DNA of 64,000 bases from contig CM034239.1 of assembly GCA_019916065.1 (NCBI GenBank), positions 49,117,812 through 49,181,811 of the forward strand, given 5' to 3'. Below are positions 1 through 36,700 of the stretch, piece by piece. A program made the position numbers and the translations under genes. Within the stretch, counting starts at the first letter, position 1; each line of letters begins with the position of its first letter. The notes beneath the pieces were generated by a model. It saw nothing but the letters and a program-made list of their open reading frames with translations. It searched no databases and was not told the DNA's origin. This DNA comes from Vitellaria paradoxa. Lineage: Eukaryota; Streptophyta; Magnoliopsida; Ericales; Sapotaceae.

Positions 1-660
1 TATTGGTAAGTGGAAATAAAATACCATTCCCACTTTAACTTATTCTCGCATTCAGTATTAAAAAATTAAGTTAGAATATTATTCCACATGGTAGGAATAG
101 TCATTTACACATTAAGTGAGAAAAAATATTCTACAATTTAAACGATAAATAGTTACTTAATTACAATTGAAATTTGAACCAAAAATTGAAAACTTAATAA
201 AAATATTCTTCCATATTACCTAATAACTAAGCAAACTTTGATCTGATTCAAATTCTAGGTTATAAAATAACCATTTTACTCTTCGTTTTTTTTTTTTTTT
301 TTGCCCAAATATTCATTTTGGGCTTTCCAAAAGGTTAAAAAGTAGGGGTTTTTGGAGGCCGGTCACTATTTATGGACTTATAAATATTTAAGTCATACCC
401 AAAAATCTTATTTGTGAATAAGTCACACTTGCAACAAAAAGACCAAAAAGGGTATCACGCGTTTTTCACTACATTTCAAAACTACCAGTTTTATCCGAAA
501 ATAGTGCACACTTTACTCATAACTTCTGTGACTTTCCATCTTCTTTATAAAGTAAGTAAAACTGATTTTTGGAAACAAAATCAAAACTGTTTGAGAAAAA
601 CCTAATTCCGCGACTTTCCATCTTCTTTACAAAACAAGCAAAACTGATTTTTTGAAACAA
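1..660. other. AT-rich intergenic sequence
   Basis: No gene is recognised here. The stretch is AT-rich and has a T-run near 284-302. The part at about 180-330 (a bend ending in a phrase like 'ttataaaataaccattttac', then 'gcccaaat...gggctttccaaaa') resembles the degenerate repeat copies at 2225-2600, so both may be relics of one dispersed repeat. The short open frame at 414-605 has no recognisable protein features. Confidence 0.5.
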
Positions 661-684
661 AATCAAAACTATTTAGGAAAACAG

Positions 685-845
685 TACCACATAATAAAAC
701 AATACCGCATAAAAAACAGTACCACATAATAAAATATTATCGCATAAAAACAGTACCGCATAAAAAATAATACCACATAATAAAACAGTACCGCATAATA
801 AAACAGTACCGCATAATAAAACAGTACCTCATTAAAACAGCACCA
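685..845. repeat. Short minisatellite, ACAGTACCGCATAATAAA-type units
   Basis: Imperfect units of about 14-20 bp built on ACAGTACC(A/G)CATAA follow one another here. The same ACAGTACC core forms part of the 146-bp units that begin directly to the right, so this looks like a local amplification at the edge of that array. The minus-strand reading frame gives a YYAVLF-like repeat, which is a by-product of the repetition. Confidence 0.75.
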
Positions 846-849
846 TTCT

Positions 850-1822
850 TTGCATGATATAGTCATGCGGTACTGTTTTTGAACGAGCATGCATCCTAAA
901 AAAAACAGTACCACAGACATGTGGTACTGTCACACATGCGGTACTGTCGGTCATTCATTTGATATGTGAACTATTTTTGTGTTTACATGTGATGTTTGCA
1001 TGATAGAGTCATGCGGTACTGTTTTTGAACGAGCATCCATCCTAAAAAAAACAGTACCACAGACATGTGGTACTGTCACACATGCGGTACTGTCGGTCAT
1101 TCGTTTGATATGTGAACTATTTTTGTGTTTACATGTGATGTTTGCATGATAGAGTCATGCGGTACTGTTTTTGAACGAGCATGCATCCTAAAAAAAACAG
1201 TACCGCAAACATGTGGTACTGTCACACATGCGGTACTGTCGGTCATTCGTTTGATATGTGAACTATTTTTGTGTTTACATGTGATGTTTGCATGATAGAG
1301 TCATGCGGTACTGTTTTTGAACGAGCATGCATCCTAAAAAAAACAGTACCGCAGACATGTGGTACTGTCACACATGCGGTACTGTCGGTCATTCGTTTGA
1401 TATGTGAACTATTTTTGTGTTTACATGTGATGTTTGCATGATAGAGTCATGCGGTACTGTTTTTGAACGAGCATACATCCTAAAAAAAACAGTACCGCAG
1501 ACATGTGGTACTGTCACACATGCGGTACTGTCGGTCATTCGTTTGATATGTGAACTATTTTTGTGTTTACATGTGATGTTTGCATGATAGAGTCATGCGG
1601 TACTGTTTTTGAACGAGCATGCATCCTAAAAAAAACAGTATCGCAGACATGTGGTACTGTCACACATGTGGTACTGTCGGTTATTCGTTTGATATGTGAA
1701 CTATTTTTTGTGTTTACATGTGATGTTTGCATGATAGAGTCATGCGGTACTGTTTTTGAACGCGGTAATGTTTTTGAACAAGCATGCATCCTAAAAAAAA
1801 ACAGTACCGCAGTCATGTGTTT
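850..1822. repeat. 146-bp tandem repeat array (about 6.6 units)
   Basis: The landmark GTCATGCGGTACTG recurs from 862 and again at 1008. A second landmark, GTACTGTCGG, starts at 941, 1087, 1233, 1379, 1525 and 1671, so five successive intervals are exactly 146 bp. Units differ by only a few substitutions. The last unit is degenerate: it carries a partial internal duplication of its 'gtttttgaac' section and then runs out near 1822. Each unit contains GGTACTGT several times in one orientation and ACAGTACC once in the other, so ACAGTACC...GGTACTGT can form a hairpin with 8-bp arms. This is a small satellite-like array, either intergenic or inside a long first intron of the receptor kinase. Confidence 0.92.
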
Positions 1823-1829
1823 AAATACG

Positions 1830-2830
1830 TAATCCAGATCTGTATATATTCATTCGATCGACGTTAATCTCACAGCACAAACTCGCGTAATCCGTGTGTA
1901 TTCCTTCGTATATAATCATTTAACAGATTTTTATCTCACTATATCTTCACGCGATTGATAAGGAATGAAACAAAAACGAAAAACGTGATTCTCGGTTCCA
2001 TAATTTTCGGCAACTTCATCTCAGTTAATTATAGAAAAAAGGGCATTTAAGTCATATTATAAATTATATTTAAAACAAACTCGTGGGACCCACTCAAAAG
2101 TATGACTTAAATACAAAACTTTTCACATTAATGTGACTTAAAAGTAATACTTTTTTTTTGAGTATGACTAATAACTTTAAAAGATTACCAAATATGACTT
2201 GGATACAATTTTTCGTAAAAAGTAACTTTTGATATATTTTTTAATAACTAATAAAATTTTATCTTAATCCGAGCTCAAATTGTAAAATGACGATTTTACT
2301 TTTGAGTCATTTTTTGTCTAAATTCGCATTCTAAACTGTCCAAACAATTAAAAAAATATGCTTGACATTTTATTTAATAATTAAACAAATTTTCAGTCCG
2401 ATCTGAATTCAGACTATAAAATAACTATTTTGTCTCTGGGTACTTTTTGGGCCAAATTTGTATTTTAGGCATCCCAAAAAATTAAAAAATATTTATTGAC
2501 ATATTTTTTAATTGTTAAAATTTTGACTCAATTCAAATTCAAGTTATATAATGATCATTTTACCCTAAACACTCTTTTTTACTCAAATTCACACTTTGAA
2601 AATAAATTTTATTTTTATAATTTTTAAAAAATTAATGTTTGTAATTTTTATTATATTTTATTATTTTTAAAAGATATTATCAAATTATGAAAGCTTAAAT
2701 ATTTATTTTATTTCCATTTTTATTATATTAACAATAAAACAAAAGAAACATTTCATTCCATTTCCATCTCCATTCCATTTCTCCGTCCTATTCCATTTCA
2801 TTCTCGCCCGTTCTCATGTACCAAAACATA
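1830..2830. repeat. AT-rich region with degenerate ~125-bp repeats (about 2225-2600)
   Basis: No gene is seen. From about 2225 to 2600 three diverged copies of a roughly 125-bp unit follow each other. Each has an 'aattaaaaaatat' section, then 'gat...caaattcag..tataaaataac.attttac', then a phrase around 'ccaaattcgcatt'. A related copy lies at 180-330. The pattern was seen by eye and the limits are approximate. Confidence 0.45.
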
Positions 2831-2935
2831 GCCTAAGAGAAGTCGAGGGAGAAAAAAGCCCTTACCGATCGCGTGATGATGGAGGAGAAGTCAGCACTTG
2901 GACCGAGCAAAAGAGTCTCACCAAGGTCGCTTTGA

Positions 2936-3115
2936 TGTCTGTGTGAATCGCCAGAGGCAGATGAACAATGGTTTAATGATATGGAGCTTAAAAAGTTAAA
3001 AGGGTTTTTTAACTTGAGTGAAGACGGACGAACTCGCAACCTGACCGCTTTAATCGCCATCAAGCGGAAAACCCAGAGCACCAGGAGCCAAACTAGCATC
3101 CAGCGGGAAAACTGA
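2936..3115 (+). other. Unidentified coding-like stretch, 59 codons between stops
   Basis: One plus-strand frame is open from just after a TGA at 2933 to a TGA at 3113. It reads as a hydrophilic peptide containing ESPEADEQWFND followed by MELKKLKGFFNLSEDGRTRN. The acidic-to-basic run with few rare residues looks more like real coding sequence than chance, in a region of locally higher GC. I cannot assign a family. It could be a terminal exon or a gene relic. The opposite strand also has an 88-codon frame here, which I do not favour. Confidence 0.25.
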
Positions 3116-3802
3116 AAATGTCAATTTGCCAGAGTTTTTCCTATTTTAAATATTTGACTTATCTGAATCCTTTCTTCTTCTTCTTCTTTTTTTTTTTTTT
3201 TTTTTAAATATTTTTCTTGTTCTAAAGGTCTATGATAGCTAACAAGTTCTTAGTTCCCACCCACTTCTTCCTCTGCCAAGAATCTATGAGTGCCATCCTT
3301 CACCAATGCTTTTGGGGAGAGAGAGAGTTGCCAAGATTCTGTTTTTGACCTTCTTAAACACGGGTTTTTATTAACTAAAAAGATTTTATCAAAAATGATT
3401 AGTAAACTTAAATTGCTTTGGAGTAAACTGAAATTAATATTTTTAAGTACACAATTTAAAAGGTGTTCATGAGTAAAAATTGTATGATATTCATGAACTA
3501 AATATCAGTGTGTGTTTTCTCCTACTCGGAAAACTGATTAGCTGAAAAACGAAAAACAAAACAAAGAAAAGCGGGAAAAGGTAATATTTTGTGCCTCCTT
3601 AGCAAACCAATTTTCGTAAGAGGCTTTATTTAGCTTTGAAAGATATCTTGAATTCACTTTCAATATTATGTTTTCCATAAGAAAACTAGCTTATGTTATT
3701 ATTATTATTATTATTTTTTCTAAATTCAAAATGTATAGTAATATTGTGTGTATGTGGTTTTTTTTTCTTTTTTTGGGTACCGTACATGAATTTGGTTGGC
3801 AG
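3116..3802. other. Region upstream of first recognised receptor-kinase exon
   Basis: This holds T-rich tracts (3188-3206, 3760-3774) and an ATT microsatellite (3697-3715), with no confident exon. The exon at 3803 begins in phase 1 right after an AG acceptor, so an upstream signal-peptide exon should exist and should end with a single G of a valine codon. I could not identify it here. Confidence 0.5.
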
Positions 3803-28927
<25,125 letters not shown>

Positions 28928-30315
28928 GGCCGAAGCCGAAGCCGAAGCTGTGAAAAGGCTGTTATTTCTTCAGGGAGAAAACAGAGATATGCACCTGGGA
29001 TTCCTATTTTCTGTAGAAAAGTCTTCTATCATCCAACGCTGCAACTGTGGAACCATTGTTCTGTGTTGTCTTATGTTTTTATGTTGTTTTTTTAGTGTAG
29101 TTATTATACAATGGTCAGAAAGCAGAGATTCTTTTTTATTTGTTATAGGACAAATCTTAGGTATAAGTCTTGAATTATATGTGTATGCATATGTAGTCAA
29201 CTAATTAAACAAAAGAAAAATAAAAACTATCACGATCGTGAATAATTACAAAAAGTGTGTGTGTATATATGTGTATATAACAAGTGGAAAGAGAGAGAGA
29301 GAGAGAGGGAAGTGGCCAGATTTTTTATGCATTTTTTAAATTTATGAATGGTAGATTTTAATTTTTTAACTATTAATATATATATATATATATTTTTATT
29401 TGGAAGTTAATTTGTTGATTTCTTTTTCTTACTTAGGGTGCATTTGGAACCCCAAAAAAATAAAAAAGAAACCAAAAGTGAAATTTTTTTGGAGTTTGGA
29501 GGGTAAAAAGTTGTGTTAAAATAATAAGTGGATGTTTGTGTTTGATTTGATATTAAGTTGTTAAAATTTATATAAAATGATACTGTGACATAATTTTAGT
29601 GAAGAATTTTGAAAACTTTTATAATTTTATAAATTTTTTTAATACAAATGTTATTTCCAACTTTTAAAAAAATTTTATAAAATCTATTGGAATGCAATAT
29701 TTTTGTTTGTTCTAACGGATTTTGATAATTTTTTTTAAAAAGTTAAAATTTTTTAACGTTTGAGAAAGGCGAAACTTCTGAAATTTTTTTAAATTTTTTG
29801 AATTTTTGAATGCTTCAAACGGTACCTTAATACATGATATTTGTTGTTATATGATATCTGATATTTGATATTGTTTTGCAATCAATAGGCTAACTTTACT
29901 TATCCTCTTTTTAGCATTTCTGCTGCGCTGGCAGAAAGAGAACACTTTCAAAATATCAGATCTAATAATAATGATAATAATAATAATAATTACAAACATA
30001 ACTATATCACTATAAATCACCAATGAAACCAAACTTAAAATTTGAGAAATTAGATTGGCAAAAAATTATTCCATAATTTCTCCAATGAGCCGGCTTTTTT
30101 CACCAAATTACAAAAGCAGGCAGAACAAGCGTATTCTGCAAGCAATTCCCCCAATATCAAACACCTTTCATCACCTATTTTTGCTATGTAATGACAGAAA
30201 CAAATCACTTCTGTCATCCCCCAAAACAATATCGATCCATCCAAACTTCAAAACGAATTAAAGTCAAAAACTCCAGTTAAAAGGAAAAAACGTTACCCAG
30301 TTTTCATTATTATTC
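28928..30315. other. Intergenic region between receptor kinase and membrane protein genes
   Basis: It holds the 3' untranslated region of the receptor kinase (left part), a GA-run (29291-29308), a TA microsatellite (29374-29391), the MITE at 29436-29826 and an AAT-type repeat (29966-29989). The two genes converge here. No extra gene is supported. Confidence 0.6.
29436..29826. mobile_element. Non-autonomous MITE-like element (~390 bp)
   Basis: The ends are imperfect inverted repeats: GGGTGCATTTGG at the left and CAAACGGTACC at the right, bordered by TTA on both sides. That suggests a Tourist/PIF-like duplication. The interior is AT-rich with no coding capacity. Confidence 0.5.
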
Positions 30316-30945
30316 CTAGTTACAGAGGATGATCCTCGTGAGACCGAGAACAAGGCAGGAGACAGTGAAGAAGAAGAGAGTAACAAAGTCCCTCGCCGAC
30401 CACTTTCGAACCGGTTTCGATTCGACCCGCAAACTCTTAGCCCTTCGAAGCGCATCAACTTCCTTGAGCAGATCAAACTCGACCCCTTTCTTCTTCAACT
30501 CGTCCACGCATTTCGCCAAGAGCTTCCCGTCCTCTTTCTCTCTCTCCAACAGCTTCTCCTGATGGACCTCCACGTCGGACTTGTATCTGATGGCCCAGAT
30601 GATGCCGAGAGAGCAGAAGAGGGAACAGAGGCTGGGTATCCAAGACCTATGGCAGGGCCCCCCGCCTTGCGGGCCTCTTGAGGAGGAGGAGGAGGCGCTG
30701 AAGAGGAGGACCAGAGATGTGGAGTGGAAGAGGAAGAAGAAGCAGTAGAGTTGGGTGATCTCTTTGCGGACGGAGTCGATTTGAATCTCTTTGAGGGCGA
30801 TTCTGTTGAGAATTAGTTCTTCCTCTTTGAGCCATTGCTTCAGGAGGAGCTTGTGGGTTGGGGTTTCTGCAATTTGGTGAAGTGGGTGCGGAGGCTTCGA
30901 CACCATGATCGATGGGTTGTTGTTACTGTTCTGATGATCAGCCAT
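30316..30945 (-). CDS. Plant transmembrane protein of unknown function (209 aa)
   Basis: A single intact frame on the minus strand starts at ATG 30945-30943 (MADHQNSNNNP) and ends with TAG at 30318-30316. An in-frame GTG four codons upstream is not used as a start. The N-terminal third is cytosol-like (KPPHPLHQIAETPTHKLLLK). Hydrophobic segments follow at about residues 67-85 (YCFFFLFHSTSLVLLF) and 104-120 (SLCSLFCSLGIIWAI). Then comes a charged, probably coiled-coil stretch (EKLLEREKEDGKLLAKCVDE) and a C-terminal span (FVTLFFFTVSCLVLGLTRI). I recognise the overall pattern from conserved but uncharacterised plant proteins; no enzyme motif is present. GA-rich sequence lies just upstream of the start. 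Confidence 0.85.
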   Translation of the reverse strand: MADHQNSNNNPSIMVSKPPHPLHQIAETPTHKLLLKQWLKEEELILNRIALKEIQIDSVRKEITQLYCFFFLFHSTSLVLLFSASSSSSRGPQGGGPCHRSWIPSLCSLFCSLGIIWAIRYKSDVEVHQEKLLEREKEDGKLLAKCVDELKKKGVEFDLLKEVDALRRAKSLRVESKPVRKWSARDFVTLFFFTVSCLVLGLTRIILCN

Positions 30946-31199
30946 ATCTATTGCCACGGAGAGAGAGAGAGAAGGGGGGAATTAAGGGAAAATCTCGAAA
31001 GATAGAGAAATATGGAAACGGTAGAAGGAGCAGCTATTCAAAATTAATTTCAAACGGTCCATTGGATTTTGAATTCTGCCGTAACGGTCGAACTTTGAAA
31101 TAATTTTGTTCGTGTTTCCAGGAATACCCCTTGCCTTTAATTGAATTTTCAAGCGCACCACTGCAATGTCTTTAACATAAAAATAAAAGCAATTAAAAT

Positions 31200-33095
31200 T
31201 AATAGATTGAAAATTACAAAAAAATGGAATTAACCGTATAATTTTTACACATAGAAAAAAAAAAGAATTAGAATTAATAGAATGAATTGTTATTTTTTAG
31301 AGTATTTTATGAAAATATCCTTCAAACTATCCATCTTTTTTTATTCGGTCCTCAAACTATTAAAAGCACCTATTACATCCTTCAATTATCAAATTTTATT
31401 TTATTTGGTTCGAACACTAACTCCATCTATTAAAGTTAACGGAAAAATTGTCATGTACAGGTCACATGGCTTTTTGGACTCTATCCAAAGGCATAATGGT
31501 CAAACCATATTTATTTATTTTTACAAAATGATAATTTATAAATTATTTTAATTATATTATTTATTAAAATATTTTAATTCAGTAAAAATAAAATATATTA
31601 AACATAATTTAATTATATTATTTTTTAAATATAATTTAATAAAGTATATTTTATATTAAATTATTCAACTAAATCAGTTATATTATTAATTTAATTTATT
31701 AAATATAATTTAATAAATTATTTAATTATATTATTGATTAAAAATAATTTAATAAAATATACTCCGTGTCAAATTAATTAATTAAATCAATAATTGATTG
31801 ATTTAATTAATTTAATTATATTATTTATTAAAAATAATTTAATTATATTATTTATAAGATATATTCCATGTTAAATTAATTAATTAAATCAATTATTGAT
31901 TAATTTAATTATATTATTTAATAAAAGTAATTTAATAAAATATATTCAATATTAAATCAATTAATTAAATCAATTATTGACTAATTTAATTAATTTAGTT
32001 ACATTATTTAATAAAAGTAATTTAATAAAAAATATTCAATATTAAACTAATTAAATAAATCAATAATTGATTAATTTTAAAAAATCAAAACAAATGTAAC
32101 AAAAATTGAAACTGAAACAAAAAAACAAAAACAAAAAAAAGTGTTTTCACTCTTATTTTTTTATATTTTAACCATTCATCAATTTTAACATTTTGTTCAT
32201 TTTTGTTGCATCATATTAAAATAAAAATTATTTTATTCAAATATTTTATTAAACTAAAACTATTTTATGTAATAAATAATACAATTTAATTAATTTAATT
32301 TAATTATTTATTAATTAAATTAGTTAAATTAATATGGAATATATTTTAATAAATAGTGTAATTAAATTAATCAATAATTGATTTAATTAATTAATTTAAC
32401 ATTGAATATATCTTATTAAATTATTTTTAATAAATAATATAATTAATTTAATCAATTATTGATTTAATTAATTAATTTGACATGGAATATATTTATTAAA
32501 TTATTTTTAATGAATAATATAGTTAAATAATTTAATAACTTATTTAGTTAAATAATTTAATATAAAATATATTTTACTAAATTATATTTAATAAATAATA
32601 TAATTAAATTATATTTAATATATTTTCTTTTTATTAAATTTAAATTATTTTTAATAATAATATAATTAAAATAATTTATAAATTATCATTTCATAAAAAT
32701 AAATAAATATGATTCGACCATTATATCTTAGGATAGAGTCAAAAAGGTCATGTAACCCGCATATGACAATTTTTCCATTAACTTTAATTGATGGAGTTAA
32801 TGTTCGGACCAAATAGAACAAAATTTGATAGTTTGAGGATATAGTAGGTACATTTGATAGTTTAAGGACTAAATAAAAAAAAGAGAGATAGTTTGAGGGA
32901 TATTTTCGTAAAAAACTCTATTTTTTAATTTATTTATGTCTTTCTAAATGCAAAAAATAAAAAATAAAAAGTAATTTTAAATTACAAAAAATGAAATTAG
33001 TCATATAATTTTAACACATAAAAAAAAAGAATTAGAATTAATAGAATGAATTGTTTTTTTAATTTATTTTTCTCTTTCTAAATGCCAAAAAAAAA
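31200..33095. repeat. Duplicated flank split by the foldback element
   Basis: The phrase AAAAAAGAATTAGAATTAATAG with its surroundings occurs left of the foldback (31210-31298) and again at about 32975-33055, where it runs directly on into 'tttaatttatttttctctttctaaatgc'. The sequence right of the foldback ('tttaatttatttatgtctttctaaatgc') continues the first copy. Two tandem units therefore existed, and the element inserted into the first. Confidence 0.75.
31299..32919. mobile_element. 1.62-kb foldback element, near-complete inverted repeat
   Basis: The left arm starting AGAGTATTTTATGAAAATATCC matches the reverse complement of the right end (...GGATATTTTCGTAAAAAACTCT). The match continues inward for roughly 700 bp, leaving a spacer of about 200 bp near 32060-32260. 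The arms themselves contain several repeated AT-rich units (AATTAATTAAATCAAT... every 70-120 bp). ATTTTTT flanks both ends (31292-31298 and 32920-32926), a 7-bp target duplication. There is no coding capacity. A related uninserted copy of the flanking sequence lies at about 32975-33090. Confidence 0.88.
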
Positions 33096-33726
33096 TTAAA
33101 AAATGATTTTATTATTTTTTTCTATTGAACCAACCGATTTGTATGCGATTCAATATAAGTTGGGTACATTTGGTTTGTCAAAAAAATAAATAAATAAAGT
33201 TTTATATAAAAATGGCACATGGCAAGTTTTAGTTAGAAATTTTTGATCAAAGTTGAAGTTCTTTTTTTTTTTTTTGTTAGGAGGATCCAAAAACGTTTAA
33301 ATAAATTAATATTTTTTTATTTGAAAGAACAAGTCTAAACATGGTGAGTTAAAATCATATTTAAGAACTATTGCTAACCAAAAAATCTATTTAATTAAAC
33401 CTGTCACTATTAATTTGAAGTGTCAACTTAACAATTCAAACATTTGTCCAATGCATAAATCTGAGTAGAAAAATTATATAATCTAAATTAAAATCTTAAT
33501 GATGACTAATAAAAGAGAGATCAAATATACAATTATGGAAAGTCCTAATACATACAACATAACACAAAAAAAGGCACCAAAATTCAGATTACACAAAAGC
33601 GAAATATATTGCTTGCTTAATTCACCTTCCTTCTTGTCATTCCTCCTAGCAAGAAGGCATATAAAAGAAGCGATGCTGTTACTTACTTCTATCTTTCTCA
33701 ATTAATTTGAGATATGTCAATACATA

Positions 33727-36700
33727 TAGAGATGTAAATGGATCGAGTCGGCCCGAGGCCCGGCCCGAATTTGGCCCGACCTTACCCAGAGTTTGTACGG
33801 ACCCGACCCGACCCACCCTCCCCCCAGGTTAGGGCTTGAGTCACCCTTGACCCGCCCCCACGTGCCCTCCTTCTTTTCCTTTTCCTCATTTTCTTTTTTT
33901 TTTTTTTACTGTTTTACCAGCGCAGAATTTTTTTTTTTATGTAATTAGGCAATTAGTCGTTGGGGGTGGCAGTGACCGTTTGGCCACCCCAACGGTCCCT
34001 TTTTATTTTTTTTAATTGCAAAAAAGTCCTCAAAAATTACAAAACCCCCACCCTCTTCCATTATAAATACCCTACACTCACATTCGCTCACCCTCACAAA
34101 AAATTAACAAAATTTCTCTCCAAATTTCTATGCTACCAAGCTACCAACACTCAAGTGTGCTCTTCAATTGTGGCCAAGTGTATTTGATTTTGTCAAATTT
34201 GAAGTCAAGATTTCAAGATCAAGTGATTCAAGACTTCAAATTATTTCAAGTTAGTATTTTATTATTTTTTTTAATTTGCATACATACATTTTTTTAATTT
34301 GCATACATACATTTTTTTAATTTGCATAATTTAATTTTTTTATTAAATTATTTTTTTCTAAATGGATCCACAGGACACCAATTTTTTTGATTTGGAGGGT
34401 GAAGAGTCAATATCTTTTCCCCTCAAGAACAAATGGAACAATTTGTATTACCACAAATACCAACACCTACTAGCACAGTTGGTGATATTGGTGCATCATC
34501 TTCCTGCTACGCCCAACAGCGTGGCACTTCAAAAGTATGAGATTTTTTTATTAGAATTCCACGTGACGATGGAATGCATAAGGCTAAATGCGTTATTTGT
34601 GGGGATTTATCAGATGGTAAAAATACATCTGGAACTAGTCATTTAAAAAGACATTTAACTAGAAGGCACCAACAGGATCCTCGCATTATTAGTTTAATTG
34701 ATCAATATTTTTCACGTACAACACAAACTCAATTAGGTAATGAAAGGGGTAATTTAAATATTTTTTTTAAGACCTTGCAAGAACACAAAATAATTTAGTT
34801 AGATATATTGTTAAAGACGAGCAACCCTTTACAATAAGTGAAAATCGACATTTTGAAGAATTTATTCGTGATAGTTTTACACCATAATATCGCAGTTTTT
34901 CAAGAAATACTTCAAAAAATAAAGTTTTACGAGATTTTGAATCAAAAAATGATGAATTAAGAACTTATTTTAATAATTTTGAAGGAAATGTTTGCTTGAC
35001 CTCCGATATGTGTAAATCTTACCAAGATATTGAATATCTTTGCATAACTGCATATTATATTGATAAAAATTAGAAAATAAATAAATGCATTATTTCATTT
35101 AAAATAATTGAACAACCCTTCACTGGATTCAGCGTTAAGGAACTTATTTTGCATGAACTTGCATTGTGGCAATTATGTACAAAAAGTTTTCTATTACTTT
35201 AGACAATGCTTCATATAATGATATTTGTTTTAATTATTTAGCTAATGCTTTGTCTGCTCTTAATTACCAAAAAAAAAAAAATATGCTTTGTCTGCATATG
35301 GTCCATTATTTTATGGTCGTTGTTGTGCCCATATACTTAATTTAATTGTAAAAAATGGATTGGACATTTATGAATCTTCTATTATTAAAAAAAAAAAAAA
35401 AGAGCTGTAGTTTGTGCCATGAGCTCTCCAAAAAGAATTAGTCTATTTGCTGGCATATGCAATCAAATTGGTTTAAAACCTAGAAAATTACCAATGAAAA
35501 TTAATATAAGATGGAATTCAACCTATATAATGTTAAAAGTTGTTATTAAATATCAAAAAGCAATTGATTTATTTATTTTAAATAATCAAACTATTGGAGT
35601 AGATAGTATTGAGCCAATTGATTAGGCAAATGCAATTTTTTATAAAGATTTTTTACATGTTTTTTATGTTACTACTAAAATATTTTGTGGAATTTTTTAT
35701 TCTACTTCTTCTACTATTATCTATCAATTAGGGGTTATTGATGAAATTTTTAATAAATATGGTGCCCAATAATATTATGCTCCTTTGGTTGTTGTAATGA
35801 AGGAAAATTTTGATAAATAATTTAACCTACTTCCCATACATTTTGGTATTACTACTATTTTAGACCTTAGGTATAAAGAAGATTTTTTTCTTTAATTATT
35901 AGAGATGATATATGGGCATGAAAGTGCCCAAGAACAATTAAATAAAATTAAACAGCAAATGCAAGCTCTATTGGGTCAGTATGATAGCAATCGTACAACT
36001 GTCCAACCAACTATGGCCACAATATCCTCTTCTCACTGTGACTTTGGTTGCAATACGTCCCTTTAGAGAAGAATAACATCCCGACGGACAGATACATCAA
36101 CAAGCACAAGTGCAAGTGCAAGTTCAAATTCATCTGACCTCCAACGTTATTTCGATACACCTCTAATAGAAAATAAAGATGATTTCAGTCTTTTAGACTG
36201 GTGAAGGGGACAACAATCAAAGTTTCCAATTCTTTCAGCTTTAGCTCGTGATATATTCGCATTTCTAGTTTCTACCGTAGCATCCGAGCAAGCATTTAGT
36301 TCTAGTGGACGCGTTATCAGCCAATTCAGGAGTCGACTGGCCTTTCCGACAGTAGAAGCCTTGATGTGTTTACGAGATTAGTATTTTGCAGAAAAAAGAC
36401 AACATGAAGATACTGAAAAAGAGCAACTTGCTCTTAATTTTGATGTAATGTATTTAGGTGAAAAAAAAAAAGAACACACAAGTGGATCTAGTGATGTATA
36501 GATACAGTAATATTTGCAAATGATAGTCACTCTTATAGGTGCAAACCTAGTTGGGATGTATAAGACGTGAAGTGATACACCTATTAATTACTCTATCATT
36601 TATTTTTTTTTATAATTCTACATTTATAAATTGTAATTTTAAATTTAATGTTAATTATGTACTTGGTTGTTGTGTAATAAATTTTAATTTTTATCAATAA

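Noticed and set aside
669..920. Minus-strand frame rich in YYAVLF repeats
   Set aside because: It is a direct consequence of the tandem ACAGTACCGCATAA minisatellite; no start context or family.
850..1822. CRISPR-like array
   Set aside because: Whole 146-bp units repeat without unique spacers, and the genome is eukaryotic.
1535..1832. Overlapping frames on both strands within the 146-bp array
   Set aside because: Frames follow the repeat period (146 is not a multiple of 3) and have no conserved domain.
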